A DNA stretch of 64,000 bases. Source: DATLGB01 sp963724135. Lineage in GTDB: Bacteria > Actinomycetota > Thermoleophilia > Solirubrobacterales > Solirubrobacteraceae. The DNA lies in assembly GCA_963724135.1 (NCBI GenBank), contig CAVRTA010000002.1:310001-374000 (forward strand), read 5' to 3'. The notes under the pieces were generated by a model. The model did not search any database and had not been told where the DNA came from. It was given only the letters and a program-made list of their open reading frames with translations. Below, piece after piece: positions 1-8,665 of this stretch (position 1 is its first letter; every line of letters starts with the position of its first letter). The translations under genes and the position numbers were made by a program.

Positions 1-1047
1 GTCAAGGCCGTGCTGCTGATGACCGGCGCCACCGTGATGACCGTCTGGGTGCTGGCCAAGGTCGGGTTCAACCCGATCGAGTTGTTCAACCGCGCGGAGA
101 ACCAGGGCAAGGCCGAGGGCTCGACGTTCTCGATGGCGCCGGGGACGTTCCTCAAGAGCCCGCTCGACACGGTGTCGCTCGGGCTCGCGCTCGTGCTGGG
201 CACGGCCGGCCTGCCGCACATCCTGATGCGGTTCTTCACCGTGCCGACGGCGAAGGCGGCGCGCTCGTCGGTCCTGTGGGCGGTCGGGCTGATCGGCGCC
301 TTCTACGTGATGACGACGGCGCTCGGCTTCGGCGCGCGCGCCTTCCTCGGACAGGGCGGCGTCGAGGCCGCGGGCGCGGGCGGCAACCTCGCCGCTCCGA
401 ACCTGGCCCAGTTCCTGGGCGGCGGTCCGGGCACCGTCGGCGGGGACATCTTCCTCGCGGTCATCGCGGCGATCGCCTTCGCGACGATCCTCGCGGTGGT
501 GGCCGGGCTGGTCATCTCGGCGTCGGGCGCGGTCGCCCACGACGTGTGGACGAACGTGATCCGCAAGAACAAGGGGAGCGACCCCGAGCGCGAGGAGGTC
601 GTGGTGGGTCGGGTCGCCGCCGCGGGGATCGGTTCCGTGGCGATCGTGATCGCCATCGCCGGCGGCAAGGAGCTCAACGTCTCGTTCATGGTCGGCCTCG
701 CGTTCGCGGTGGCCGCGTCGGCGAACTTCCCGGCCCTGCTCCTGGCACTGACCTGGCGGCGCTTCAACACCACCGGCGCACTGGCCGGCGTGTTCACCGG
801 CGTGGTCTCGTCGATCGGACTCGTGATCATCTCGCCGACCGTCTGGGGCGGCGCGGGCGCGACGGCGGGCGCGTTCAGCTGGTACGACCTCAACAACCCA
901 GGGATCATCTCGATCCCGCTGGGGTTCTTCGCCTGCTGGCTGGGCACGGTCCTGTCGACCGAGCGCGGCGCGGAGCGGTCGTTCCACGAGCTCTACGTCC
1001 GGTCCGAGACGGGGCTGGGCGCCGAGAAGGCGGTCGCGTCACACTGA
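1..1047 (+). CDS. actP: ActP-like sodium:solute (acetate) symporter, C-terminal part
   Basis: The frame is open from the first base, so the 5' end lies outside the window; about 348 residues remain. The visible part has several hydrophobic membrane segments and the stretch GLPHILMRFFTVPTAKAARS, which is characteristic of the ActP (YjcG) branch of the sodium:solute symporter family. Members bring acetate and other short monocarboxylates into the cell with sodium. The stop lies only 6 bp before the start of an acyl-CoA synthetase on the same strand, so the pair plausibly imports and then activates a short carboxylic acid. The substrate is inferred from the family, not shown by the sequence. Confidence 0.85.
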   Translation, partial: VKAVLLMTGATVMTVWVLAKVGFNPIELFNRAENQGKAEGSTFSMAPGTFLKSPLDTVSLGLALVLGTAGLPHILMRFFTVPTAKAARSSVLWAVGLIGAFYVMTTALGFGARAFLGQGGVEAAGAGGNLAAPNLAQFLGGGPGTVGGDIFLAVIAAIAFATILAVVAGLVISASGAVAHDVWTNVIRKNKGSDPEREEVVVGRVAAAGIGSVAIVIAIAGGKELNVSFMVGLAFAVAASANFPALLLALTWRRFNTTGALAGVFTGVVSSIGLVIISPTVWGGAGATAGAFSWYDLNNPGIISIPLGFFACWLGTVLSTERGAERSFHELYVRSETGLGAEKAVASH

Positions 1048-1053
1048 CGCGGT

Positions 1054-2613
1054 ATGAACTATGAAGATGCGGTCCGGGACCACGAGTGGGTGGTCCCGGA
1101 GCGCTTCAACATCGCGGCGGACGTGTGCGACAAGCACCCGCGCGACAGGCCGTGCATGGTGCACGAGCGCTTCGACGGCGCCGTGCGCGAGCTCGAGTGG
1201 GGGGAGATGCAGGACCTCGCCGCGCAGGCCGCGAACGCGCTGGCCGCGGCCGGCGTGCAGCGCGGTGACCGCGTGGCCGTGGTCCTGCCGCCGACGCCCG
1301 AGACGGCGGCGATCTTCTTCGGCACCTGGAAGCTGGGCGCGCTGCTGCTGTCGATGTCCGTGTTGTACGGCGACGACGGGATCCGCCACCGGCTGAGCGA
1401 CTCCGGAGCCAAGGTCCTCGTGACCAACGAGGAGAACGCGGGGCGCTTCGACCACCCCGGGCTCCTGCGCATCGAGGGGCTGCTCGACTCGCAGCCGACG
1501 TCGTTCGAGACGGTCGACACGGCGGCGGACGACCCGGCGCAGCTCTACTACACGAGCGGCACGACCGGGCCGGCGAAGGGCGTCGTGCACGCCCACCGCT
1601 ACATCCTCGCCCACGAGGAGTTCGTCTACTGCCACGAGGTCGCCGATGGCGAGAGCTTCCACGGCATGGGGGAGTGGGCGTGGGCGGCGGGCATCGCGCC
1701 GCTGCTCGGGCCGTGGCGGCTCGGCGCGGTGCAGTACGTGCTCCAGCGCCAGGGCGGCTTCGACCCGCGTCAGCAGCTGGAGTTCCTGTCCCGGCACGGG
1801 GTGACGAACGTGTTCGCGACGCCGACCGCGATTCGCTCGATGATGACCATCAGCGACGCCGGCTCGCAGTTCCCGTGCTCGTTCCGCCGCGTCTGCTCGG
1901 CCGGCGAGCCGCTCAACCCGGAGGCGATCCGCTGGTTCCGCGAGCAGTACGGGATCACCGTGCTCGACTTCTACGGCCTGACGGAGTCCTATCCGCTGGT
2001 CGCCAACTACCCGTTCATGGAGGTGCGCGAGGGATCGATGGGGCGGCCGATGCCGGGCTGGGACGTGCAGATCCTCGACGAGGACGAGCAGCCGGTGGCG
2101 CAGGGCGAGCGCGGCGAGATCTGCCTGCGCGCGCGCTCGAACCCGCACTATCCGCTCGGCTACTGGAACAACCCCGAGGCGAGCGAGGAGACCTTCGGCG
2201 GCGAGTGGTTCCACACCAAGGACGCCGCCTCGATGGATGAGGACGGCTACGTCTGGTACGAGGGGCGCGCCGACGACGTCATCATCGCCGCCGGCTATCG
2301 CATCGGCCCCTTCGAGGTCGAGTCCGCGTGCCTGGAGCACCCGGCCGTCGCCGAGGCGGCCGCGGTCGCCTCACCCGACGAGCGCCGCGGCTCGGTCGTG
2401 AAGTGCTTCATCGTGCTCGCCGAGGGCCACGAGGGGACGCCCGAGTGCGAGCAGTCGATCAAGGACCACGTCCGCGAGTCGCTATCGGCATACGCGTACC
2501 CGCGCCGGATCGAGTTCGTCGGCGAGCTGCCGAAGACGCTCACCGGCAAGATCCGCCGCATCGAGCTGCGCCAGGCCGAGGCCGAGAAGGCCAGGGCCGA
2601 ACAGGCCGGCTAG
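1054..2613 (+). CDS. AMP-binding acyl-CoA synthetase
   Basis: A 519-residue adenylate-forming enzyme that activates a carboxylic acid to its acyl-AMP and then acyl-CoA. The phosphate-binding loop YYTSGTTGPAKG is at residues 165-176, a GLTES adenine-binding motif lies near 310, and the C-terminal motif PKTLTGKIRR carries the catalytic lysine K499. Length and layout match medium-chain or acetyl-like acyl-CoA synthetases. The ATG at 1054 lies 6 bp after the symporter stop, suggesting co-transcription. Chain-length specificity cannot be read from the sequence; acetate, propionate or medium-chain acids are all possible. Confidence 0.88.
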   Translation: MNYEDAVRDHEWVVPERFNIAADVCDKHPRDRPCMVHERFDGAVRELEWGEMQDLAAQAANALAAAGVQRGDRVAVVLPPTPETAAIFFGTWKLGALLLSMSVLYGDDGIRHRLSDSGAKVLVTNEENAGRFDHPGLLRIEGLLDSQPTSFETVDTAADDPAQLYYTSGTTGPAKGVVHAHRYILAHEEFVYCHEVADGESFHGMGEWAWAAGIAPLLGPWRLGAVQYVLQRQGGFDPRQQLEFLSRHGVTNVFATPTAIRSMMTISDAGSQFPCSFRRVCSAGEPLNPEAIRWFREQYGITVLDFYGLTESYPLVANYPFMEVREGSMGRPMPGWDVQILDEDEQPVAQGERGEICLRARSNPHYPLGYWNNPEASEETFGGEWFHTKDAASMDEDGYVWYEGRADDVIIAAGYRIGPFEVESACLEHPAVAEAAAVASPDERRGSVVKCFIVLAEGHEGTPECEQSIKDHVRESLSAYAYPRRIEFVGELPKTLTGKIRRIELRQAEAEKARAEQAG

Positions 2614-2632
2614 CGCCGTGACGGCCCGTCCA

Positions 2633-2738
2633 TTTCTACGTCCGTGGCGGCGGGGCGAGCCCGTGGGCGTAGAAGGTGGTCACTTAGTCACCTGTTTCCA
2701 CGTCCACGCGCCAAGCCGGGACCGTGGGCGTAGAAACG
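2633..2738. repeat. Two related inverted-repeat hairpins in tandem
   Basis: Unit 1 (2633-2674) pairs TTCTACG with CGTAGAA across a GC-rich loop. Unit 2 (2694-2738) pairs GTTTCCACGTCCACG with CGTGGGCGTAGAAAC imperfectly. The right arms share the 14-mer CCGTGGGCGTAGAA and the left arms share TTTC-ACGTCC, so the two units are copies of one element. They lie between convergent genes and could act as a two-way terminator or be a REP-like repeat. There is no T-run. Confidence 0.6.
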
Positions 2739-2778
2739 GGCAGCCCGCTACGGGTCACCGCCGGAAGGCCTCTCGCCA

Positions 2779-4374
2779 CTAGAGCGCGGCCGCCCTCTGC
2801 CGCGCCTCGGTGCGCATCTCGCTCAGGATGCGCTCCAGGCGCGGCTCGCGCTCGTCGTCGACGTGCGACATGGCGCGACCCACGGCGGGATGCACGGCGC
2901 AGATCTGGCGGTGCATCTCGTGGGCGACGGCGCGGTAGCCGGGATGACCCTCGCGGCCGGAGCGCAGCTCGACGAGGTGCATGGCCTCGCGCGCGTTGAG
3001 GTCGAGCACGTAGCGGATGCGGTAGCCCAGGCAGAGCGCGTAGGGGGCGGCGTCGGGCAGGCCGGCGCCGGCGAGGCGGTGGTACTCCGCCTGCGAGCGG
3101 TCCAGCGCTCGTGCGTAGGCGTCGCCGACCCCGGCCTCCACGACTTCCTCGGGGATGCCGGCGCCGAGGTCCGGTGACAGCGGCTGCCACTGGACGGTCA
3201 GCATGCGGTGTCGCTGGAGGTCGCGGAACGCGCCGTAGTCCGAGACGACCTCGAACCGGTAGCGCAGCGCCTCGAAGCCTCGGCCAGGCCGGTGCCGGCG
3301 GTTGCGACGCTCGCCCACCAGGTCGGCGAGCGCCCGGGCGCGCTCGTCCTCGGTCAGCTCAGAGACGGCGGCCAGCGCCGACGCCTCGGGCGCCGTGGAG
3401 CCCTCGAACAGCAGCGCCGCCAGCAGCTGCTCCTCGGTTCCGTCGACGTGCAGCAGCTCGACCGACGGGCGCTCGTCGCCCTCGGGCCGGTCGAGCCCCA
3501 GCCGCGCCGACCACTTCTCGGCCGCGGCGCGGCGCTGCCCGAGATACGTGACCCACTCGCCGCCGCGCTCGGGCCGCTCCACGCGCGCCACGAAGCTCGG
3601 CATCACCGCCTTGATGGCGGCGAGGATGAGCTCGCCGTAGTGGCGGGCCTCGGGCAGCGGATGGCCGAGCAGGTGCAGGATCAGCTGCTCGTAGGCCTGG
3701 CCGGTGGCGTAGATGCCCATGTGCGAGAGCGACGCGGCGGGCAGCAGGCCGCGCAGCAGGTCGAACGCCTTCGCGTTGACCGCGCGCGAGCGCGCCGCCG
3801 GGGACTCGCCCTCGGCGCGCGGGAACGTCTCGTCCACCCAGGCGCGCACGCGCGGGAGCGCGTCCGAGTAGGTGGAGAACAGGTAGTCCATCGCCGCGGC
3901 GTACTCGGGCCCGAGCCCTTCGTCGCGGTAGTAGCGATAGCCGAATTTGTCCCCACCCACCCCCATCTCTGAGTCGTAGGCGAGGTAGCGCGTCGACTGC
4001 TCCAGGTACGCGCCCAGGCGCGGCCGCTGGAGGATCTTGGTGAGGATGTTCGAGCACCACTCGGCCGCGACGTGCGCGCCGCCGAGCTGGGCGACAGAGT
4101 CGTCGCCGTAGCCGACGAAGATCCGCTCGTAGAGCTCGGCAGCCCGCTTGCCCTCCGTCCCGTCGATGCCGGCGACCGCAGGCAGCGAGTCGGCGAACTC
4201 GTCGAGGAACAGGCGCCGCAGCGTCCCGCCGTAGCGCGAGTAGCGAGCGAACAGCGCTCCCTTCACCGTCTCCGGCAGATTGACCAGCGCGAACACCGGC
4301 TGGTCGAGGTTGGTCACGTGCGGCGCGATCCGCTCGCGCTCGACGGGGGTCAGCTCATCGACGGGGTAGCGCAC
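2779..4374 (-). CDS. Tandem ThyX-like protein with degenerate motifs
   Basis: A 531-residue protein built from two ThyX-like halves. ThyX (flavin-dependent thymidylate synthase, normally 220-270 residues) carries the signature RHRxxSxxxxSxR. Residues 117-129 read RPRLGAYLEQSTR, keeping the spacing and the SxR end but changing His to Pro and the first Ser to Ala. Residues 388-400 read RHRMLTVQWQPLS, keeping RHR but losing the second Ser and the final Arg. Each half has therefore lost different catalytic or substrate-binding positions. It may still bind FAD or nucleotide, or form one composite site; thymidylate synthase activity is uncertain. It stands alone, convergent with the acyl-CoA synthetase. 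Confidence 0.75.
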   Translation of the reverse strand: MRYPVDELTPVERERIAPHVTNLDQPVFALVNLPETVKGALFARYSRYGGTLRRLFLDEFADSLPAVAGIDGTEGKRAAELYERIFVGYGDDSVAQLGGAHVAAEWCSNILTKILQRPRLGAYLEQSTRYLAYDSEMGVGGDKFGYRYYRDEGLGPEYAAAMDYLFSTYSDALPRVRAWVDETFPRAEGESPAARSRAVNAKAFDLLRGLLPAASLSHMGIYATGQAYEQLILHLLGHPLPEARHYGELILAAIKAVMPSFVARVERPERGGEWVTYLGQRRAAAEKWSARLGLDRPEGDERPSVELLHVDGTEEQLLAALLFEGSTAPEASALAAVSELTEDERARALADLVGERRNRRHRPGRGFEALRYRFEVVSDYGAFRDLQRHRMLTVQWQPLSPDLGAGIPEEVVEAGVGDAYARALDRSQAEYHRLAGAGLPDAAPYALCLGYRIRYVLDLNAREAMHLVELRSGREGHPGYRAVAHEMHRQICAVHPAVGRAMSHVDDEREPRLERILSEMRTEARQRAAAL

Positions 4375-4474
4375 TGGTCGGCCAACCTAGCGCGGCCTCC
4401 GGCGTCGTCCCCGGCTCGCCCGCAACGTGCGATCACTACTGTGGATGGTCCGCCGGTTCAACCGAGGGGTCCTC

Positions 4475-4693
4475 ATGACGCAGCACCGCAGTGCCGCCGT
4501 ACGCGAGCCCTCCGTTGCCGAGCTGGCCGAGAACGCTCGCTACACGGCCGACCGCGCGGCGAGGTACCGCCGCAAGGTGTATCTCGGACGCGGAGAGCCC
4601 GTGCGGCTCGCAGAGCTCGAGCGCATCGCCGACGGGGCAGCCACACGCCTGGGCACGGCTCGGGCGTCCCTCACCAACAGGGAGACACCATGA
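4475..4693 (+). CDS. Small charged hypothetical protein, 72 aa
   Basis: The ATG at 4475 is preceded by GAGGGG 5 nt upstream, which decides this start over an in-frame one 48 bp earlier. The product is Arg/Ala-rich and predicted to be mostly helical (for example ELAENARYTADRAARYRRK), with no signal peptide or membrane segment. Its TGA overlaps the ATG of the next gene (ATGA at 4690-4693), so the two are translationally coupled. I do not recognise the family. Two helices rich in Arg and Glu suggest a protein- or nucleic-acid-binding role, but that is speculation. Confidence 0.6.
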   Translation: MTQHRSAAVREPSVAELAENARYTADRAARYRRKVYLGRGEPVRLAELERIADGAATRLGTARASLTNRETP

Positions 4694-4902
4694 CGAAGAA
4701 GCAGACTGAGCGACTCACCGGCGAGGACGCCTTCCTCGCGGCCACGAAGGCCATCGCCAAGCGCAACGACGAGGCCCGCGCGCGTCTGGAGAAGCAACGT
4801 GCGCCGCACGAGGCCCGCGTGCAGGCCTGGCGCCGCGAGGCTGAGCGCAACGAGCGCGCCACCGTCCCCACACCAGGGGCGCGCTCCCAGCCTGAGGGCT
4901 AG
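4690..4902 (+). CDS. Small charged hypothetical protein, 70 aa
   Basis: Starts at the ATG inside an ATGA overlap with the preceding micro-gene; AGGGAGA lies just upstream as a ribosome-binding site. The product is highly charged (Lys/Arg/Glu) and predicted to form one long amphipathic helix, with stretches such as RARLEKQRAPHEARVQAWRR. No membrane segment or cysteine is present. Its stop overlaps by 4 bp the stop of the convergent CocE-type hydrolase. The family is not recognised; its function probably links to its coupled partner. Confidence 0.6.
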   Translation: MTKKQTERLTGEDAFLAATKAIAKRNDEARARLEKQRAPHEARVQAWRREAERNERATVPTPGARSQPEG

Positions 4903-6875
4903 CCGCTCGAGCTCGGGTCGCCCGCCGTGTCGGTCAGGAAGATCGAGTCGAAGTAGGTCGACGCCTTGACCTCGGGCAGAGTGAGCTGCGTCCCCTCGGA
5001 GCCGCCGAATCCGACGACCACGTTCGGGTCGTTGGAGTGCACCGGCAGCTTGTCCGGGTCGCTCGTGGTGACGCGCAGGCGCAGCCGCTCGCCGGCGCGC
5101 GCCTGGTAGGCCATCGCGAAGCACGGCGGGTTCAGGACGTACAGCTGCTGCGGGGTGATGGCAGCGGTCTTGTCGACGCCGTCCTTGAGGATCGGGTTCA
5201 TCGCGCACTGGGTGAGCCGGCGGCGCTTGTCGGCGTCGTCGATCGCGAACAGCGTGGCGATGAGGTGTGTCTGGCCATCGGTCGTCGCGGCCTTGAGACG
5301 GATCGACGGGACCCCGAAGAACAGGTGGTCCTCCGTCAGAGGCTCGGTCTCGAAGGCGACGCCCCCGGCGGCCTCGTTGTTGTCGTCGACGTAGCCGTTG
5401 GCGTCGCCGGCGAAGCTGACGGTGCCCTCCGCGTCGTCGGAGCCGCCGAGCTTCTCGCCGGCTGCCGCCTTGAGCAGGAACGGGGTCGTCGGGGGCAGCT
5501 TGCGGCCGGCCAGGATCTGGCCCTGCCCGCCGAATGCCGCCGAGTCGCTCGTCTCGTCGTTGAGGAAGACCTCGAGCGGCGCGCCGGTGTCGACCCTCTT
5601 GCCCATCAGGTGCTTGTCGAACCAGGCGTGCAGTGCGTATGTCCACTGGAGGCCGCGGGGAGTCGGCGCCGAGCCGATGCCGTGGTCCCAGGGGCCGACC
5701 CACAGCTTGTCGCCGGCCGGCAGGCCGCGCTCGAACATCCACTGGACGCCACCGATGCGCGCCGCCTGATCGAGGGTGCCGTGCTGGAGGAAGATGGGCA
5801 CGTCGGCCTTCTTGAGCCGCTCGCGATAGTCGCGCTCGGCGTGGAAACCCTCGTACTGGCCGGTGACCTGGCCGGTGCCGGCCAGCGCCGCGGAGTTCGT
5901 CGTCCCGCAGCCCGTGTCGGCCGGGTGCAAGCCGAAGTCCTCGCCGGCCCCCCCGTTGCCGGACGCCCCGGTGACCGGGGCCAGCTGCGGCGGCAGGTCC
6001 GACTGGAGCGCGAGCTGCTCGTAGGCCTCGATCGGCCCCAGGTACTGGGCGTTGTAAGGCACGCCGTGTTGGAACTGGTGGTCGTACATCGAGGCCAGCG
6101 AGGCGCTGGGGACGATCGTCGCCAGGCCCTTCGCGCCGGATGCGCCAGCCAGGTTGGTGGTGCCGCCGACGTAGGAGTGGCCGGTCTGGCCGACGCGGCC
6201 GTTGGACCACGACTGCGACGCCGCCCACTCGATCGCGAGCTTGATGTCACCGAAGTCGTTGGGCCCGAGGTGGTCGAGGCAGCCGCCGGACTTTCCGGTG
6301 CCGCGCAGATCGACCATCACCACCGCGTAACCGCGCGGGACGAAGTAGCCGACGAGGCCGAGCGGGTTGCCGTCCTCGTCGGTGGGCGCGGGCAGGATGC
6401 GCGTGCCCTGGCGGTTGTAGAGCGTGCCGTGGTAGCCGGAGATCTCGACGATCACCGGGTACTTGCCGGGCGCCTTGGGGCGGTTGACCTCGACGTAGAG
6501 CTCGGTGTTGTCGAATGAGGGCAGGAGGAGGGACTCGTTGGTGATCTGCTCCTTGGAGTACTGCACCTTCGAGAGCCCCTTGACCTGCGAGTAGTCGATC
6601 GGCGTGCTCGACGAGCCCTGGCCCGGCCGCCGCGGCTTGCGCGGCTTCTTGTTGCAGCGCGCGCGCGTCTTCTTGCGCAGATACGTCTTCTTGTAGCCCT
6701 TGGGGCACTTCTTGCGCTTGGCGACGCAGCGCTGGCGCTTCTTGCCCTTCAGTTTCTTGCACGCCTTCTTCTTCGCGGTCTTCTTCGCGGTCTGCGCCGC
6801 GGGAGTAGCCGCCGCGGGATGCGCGAAGCCCACCGCGAGCGCGAGGATGCCGACCAGGAGCCAATGTGTCTTCAC
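4899..6875 (-). CDS. Secreted CocE/NonD (S15-type) alpha/beta hydrolase
   Basis: About 658 residues from a GTG at 6875, chosen because it gives a clean signal peptide (MKTHWLLVGILALAVGFAHP). A TTG at 6902 is also open; neither has a clear ribosome-binding site. After the signal comes a Lys/Arg/Cys-rich tract (about residues 31-90), then the catalytic fold with the nucleophile motif GHSYVGG (Ser near 234) and the oxyanion-type segment DLRGTGKSGG. The C-terminal half fits the jelly-roll domain of X-Pro dipeptidyl peptidase/cocaine-esterase-like enzymes. It should act outside the membrane on esters or peptides; the substrate is unknown. A paralogue lies at 57651-59861. Confidence 0.85.
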   Translation of the reverse strand: MKTHWLLVGILALAVGFAHPAAATPAAQTAKKTAKKKACKKLKGKKRQRCVAKRKKCPKGYKKTYLRKKTRARCNKKPRKPRRPGQGSSSTPIDYSQVKGLSKVQYSKEQITNESLLLPSFDNTELYVEVNRPKAPGKYPVIVEISGYHGTLYNRQGTRILPAPTDEDGNPLGLVGYFVPRGYAVVMVDLRGTGKSGGCLDHLGPNDFGDIKLAIEWAASQSWSNGRVGQTGHSYVGGTTNLAGASGAKGLATIVPSASLASMYDHQFQHGVPYNAQYLGPIEAYEQLALQSDLPPQLAPVTGASGNGGAGEDFGLHPADTGCGTTNSAALAGTGQVTGQYEGFHAERDYRERLKKADVPIFLQHGTLDQAARIGGVQWMFERGLPAGDKLWVGPWDHGIGSAPTPRGLQWTYALHAWFDKHLMGKRVDTGAPLEVFLNDETSDSAAFGGQGQILAGRKLPPTTPFLLKAAAGEKLGGSDDAEGTVSFAGDANGYVDDNNEAAGGVAFETEPLTEDHLFFGVPSIRLKAATTDGQTHLIATLFAIDDADKRRRLTQCAMNPILKDGVDKTAAITPQQLYVLNPPCFAMAYQARAGERLRLRVTTSDPDKLPVHSNDPNVVVGFGGSEGTQLTLPEVKASTYFDSIFLTDTAGDPSSSG

Positions 6876-6920
6876 GGCAGCGGAAACGGCCTGGGGCACC
6901 AAAACTGGCGGAAAGCGGGT

Positions 6921-7478
6921 CTACGCGCTGACGGCCGGCCGGGTCGCCTCCCACTCCCGCTTGTGGAGGCGCTTGACGGCCTTGTACTCGGCGAGGCCGT
7001 CGGGCGTGGCGACGTCACCGAGCGTCGGGTGCCAGGGAACCAGCGGCTCGGCGAGGGCGACGCCGAGTCGTTTGGCGAGCACCGCGGAGAGCGCCTTGAC
7101 CTTCATCGTCCCGAAGCCCGGCAGCGCCTGCAGGCGTGCAAGCAGGTCGTCGGGGTCGGTGGCCCCGGTCCAGACTCGCGCCGCGTCCCCGTCGTAGACG
7201 TCGCGGAGGTGCTCGGCGAGCGCCCGCACGCGCACCGCCATCGCGCCGGGGTAGCGGTGGATCGCGGGACGCTCGCGGAACAGCGGGTCCAGATCGGCGG
7301 CGGCGACCGCATCCGCCTCGAGCGTCCCGAGCCGCTCGCGCAGTACCAGCGGGCCCATGAACGCCTTCTCGACCGTCACCTGCTGGTCGAGCGCGAACCC
7401 GATCAGCAGGGCCATCGGGTCCTCGACGAGCAGCCGGTTGGCCTCGTCGGAAGGCGTGAAGTGCAGCTGATCGTCCAC
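6921..7478 (-). CDS. HhH-GPD base-excision-repair family protein
   Basis: 185 residues from a GTG start. The helix-hairpin-helix signature LQALPGFGTMKVKAL lies near residue 120, and the overall shape matches the small uncharacterised actinobacterial HhH-GPD family (TIGR03252). The classic catalytic Lys and downstream Asp of Nth/MutY-type glycosylases are not obvious, and no iron-sulfur cysteine cluster is present, so a lesion-specific glycosylase or a non-catalytic DNA-binding role are both possible. It starts 7 bp after the stop of the prepilin-like gene, suggesting a shared transcript. Confidence 0.8.
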   Translation of the reverse strand: MDDQLHFTPSDEANRLLVEDPMALLIGFALDQQVTVEKAFMGPLVLRERLGTLEADAVAAADLDPLFRERPAIHRYPGAMAVRVRALAEHLRDVYDGDAARVWTGATDPDDLLARLQALPGFGTMKVKALSAVLAKRLGVALAEPLVPWHPTLGDVATPDGLAEYKAVKRLHKREWEATRPAVSA

Positions 7479-7485
7479 ACCGTCA

Positions 7486-8610
7486 TTAGATCAGGCAGTC
7501 CTGGCGCGCGGCCGGGAAACGGCCGTTGACGACCTGCGCGTCGATGAGCTCGCGGCGGGTGACGCTCGTGTGGCGGTCGGCGCCGAGCTTGCCGAGCAGG
7601 TCCAGGCCGTATGCCCACCCGCCCTCGTCGCTGCGGGTGCGGTAGCGCAGGCGCTCGACGGTTCCACGCGCGCGGATGCGCGCGAGCAGGTCCCCGAGGG
7701 CGAGCGCCGGGTTGGCCAGCGCGACGAACGCGACGCGGCGCGCTGCGGCGCGGTCGCCGGGATCGTCGAGCCGCAGCCGCATCACGGTGTGGACCTCCGT
7801 CTCGCCACTGCCGCGGCCCGACGCGCGCAGCGTGATCACCGGAGGCGAGCCCGTCGTGTACTCGGCGACCACGTGCCCGTGGCGATCGAGGTCCGGCACC
7901 GCCTCGACGAGCGGCCCAGCGCTGTCGGCGCCGAGGTCGAGGTAGTAGGTCGTCCCATCCCGGGCGCGGCGGCGCCCGAGCGCGGCGCGAGCCTCCCCGC
8001 CGCCGCCCGGGACCTCTCGCAAGGCCTCGATCGCGAGCTGCGCTCCGCCGCTCCCGCCGCCCTCGACGTAGGTCTCGTCGGGCTCGGGGAACAGCGCCGC
8101 CAGCGTGTGCAGGTGCGAGGACAGGTCGTAGCCGCTGACGCGCTGGAGCAGGGAGTCGAGCGCCGCCTCGTCCGGCAGCACCCAGGTGCGCCCGGACGCG
8201 AAGCCGAGCCCTCCGCCGGCCGAGCCGCCCGCGCTGACGGGGCCGAGATGCAGCCCCACGCCGGCGGTCGCGCCGAGCCCCTGGCCGTATCCGGCCGACA
8301 GCAGGACGCGCCCGTCCGAGAGCCGCCGGACGCTCCAGAACTCGTTGCCCGAGCCGCGGATGAAGCCCAGCGAGATGCCGGTCTCGCGCTCGTGCTCGGT
8401 GCCCGTGATCTCGCACGGCTCGAGGCCGCGCGCCGAAGCATCCGCGTCGGAGCAGACGTCTGCGCCGACGATGCACAGCGCGAGCCGCAGCTTCGCCACC
8501 ACCGCGCCCGGCAGGCCCGGTGCCGCGACGGCCAACCCTGCGCCCGCCAGCACGAGCGCCAGCAGCAGCACCGCAGCGATGTATTCGACGCTCGCCTGGC
8601 CACGGCCCAT
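7486..8610 (-). CDS. Class III prepilin/TadE-like anchored protein
   Basis: 374 residues. The start at 8610 is set by a strong AGGAGG-type site (TAGGAGGAGT directly before ATG); the longer upstream reading overlaps the divergent gene and lacks coding character. The N-terminus MGRGQASVEYIAAVLLLALV is a class III prepilin-like signal: a short basic head, the QxxxE motif and a hydrophobic helix, as in Flp pilins and TadE-like proteins. The remaining 330 or so residues are an exported Gly/Arg-rich domain with paired cysteines (near 46 and 52) and no family I recognise. No prepilin peptidase or Tad ATPase gene is in the window, so assembly would rely on machinery elsewhere. Confidence 0.6.
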   Translation of the reverse strand: MGRGQASVEYIAAVLLLALVLAGAGLAVAAPGLPGAVVAKLRLALCIVGADVCSDADASARGLEPCEITGTEHERETGISLGFIRGSGNEFWSVRRLSDGRVLLSAGYGQGLGATAGVGLHLGPVSAGGSAGGGLGFASGRTWVLPDEAALDSLLQRVSGYDLSSHLHTLAALFPEPDETYVEGGGSGGAQLAIEALREVPGGGGEARAALGRRRARDGTTYYLDLGADSAGPLVEAVPDLDRHGHVVAEYTTGSPPVITLRASGRGSGETEVHTVMRLRLDDPGDRAAARRVAFVALANPALALGDLLARIRARGTVERLRYRTRSDEGGWAYGLDLLGKLGADRHTSVTRRELIDAQVVNGRFPAARQDCLI

Positions 8611-8665
8611 ACTCCTCCTAGGCCTGGCGCGACCATTTCTCTCCGGCGGATGTAGCGTCCGCGCC

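Noticed and set aside
1039..2340. Long antisense open frames (for example over the acyl-CoA synthetase, nuoL or nuoM)
   Set aside because: They are rich in Arg, Ala and Pro from reading GC-rich codons in the wrong frame and match no family; the overlapping sense genes carry the motifs.
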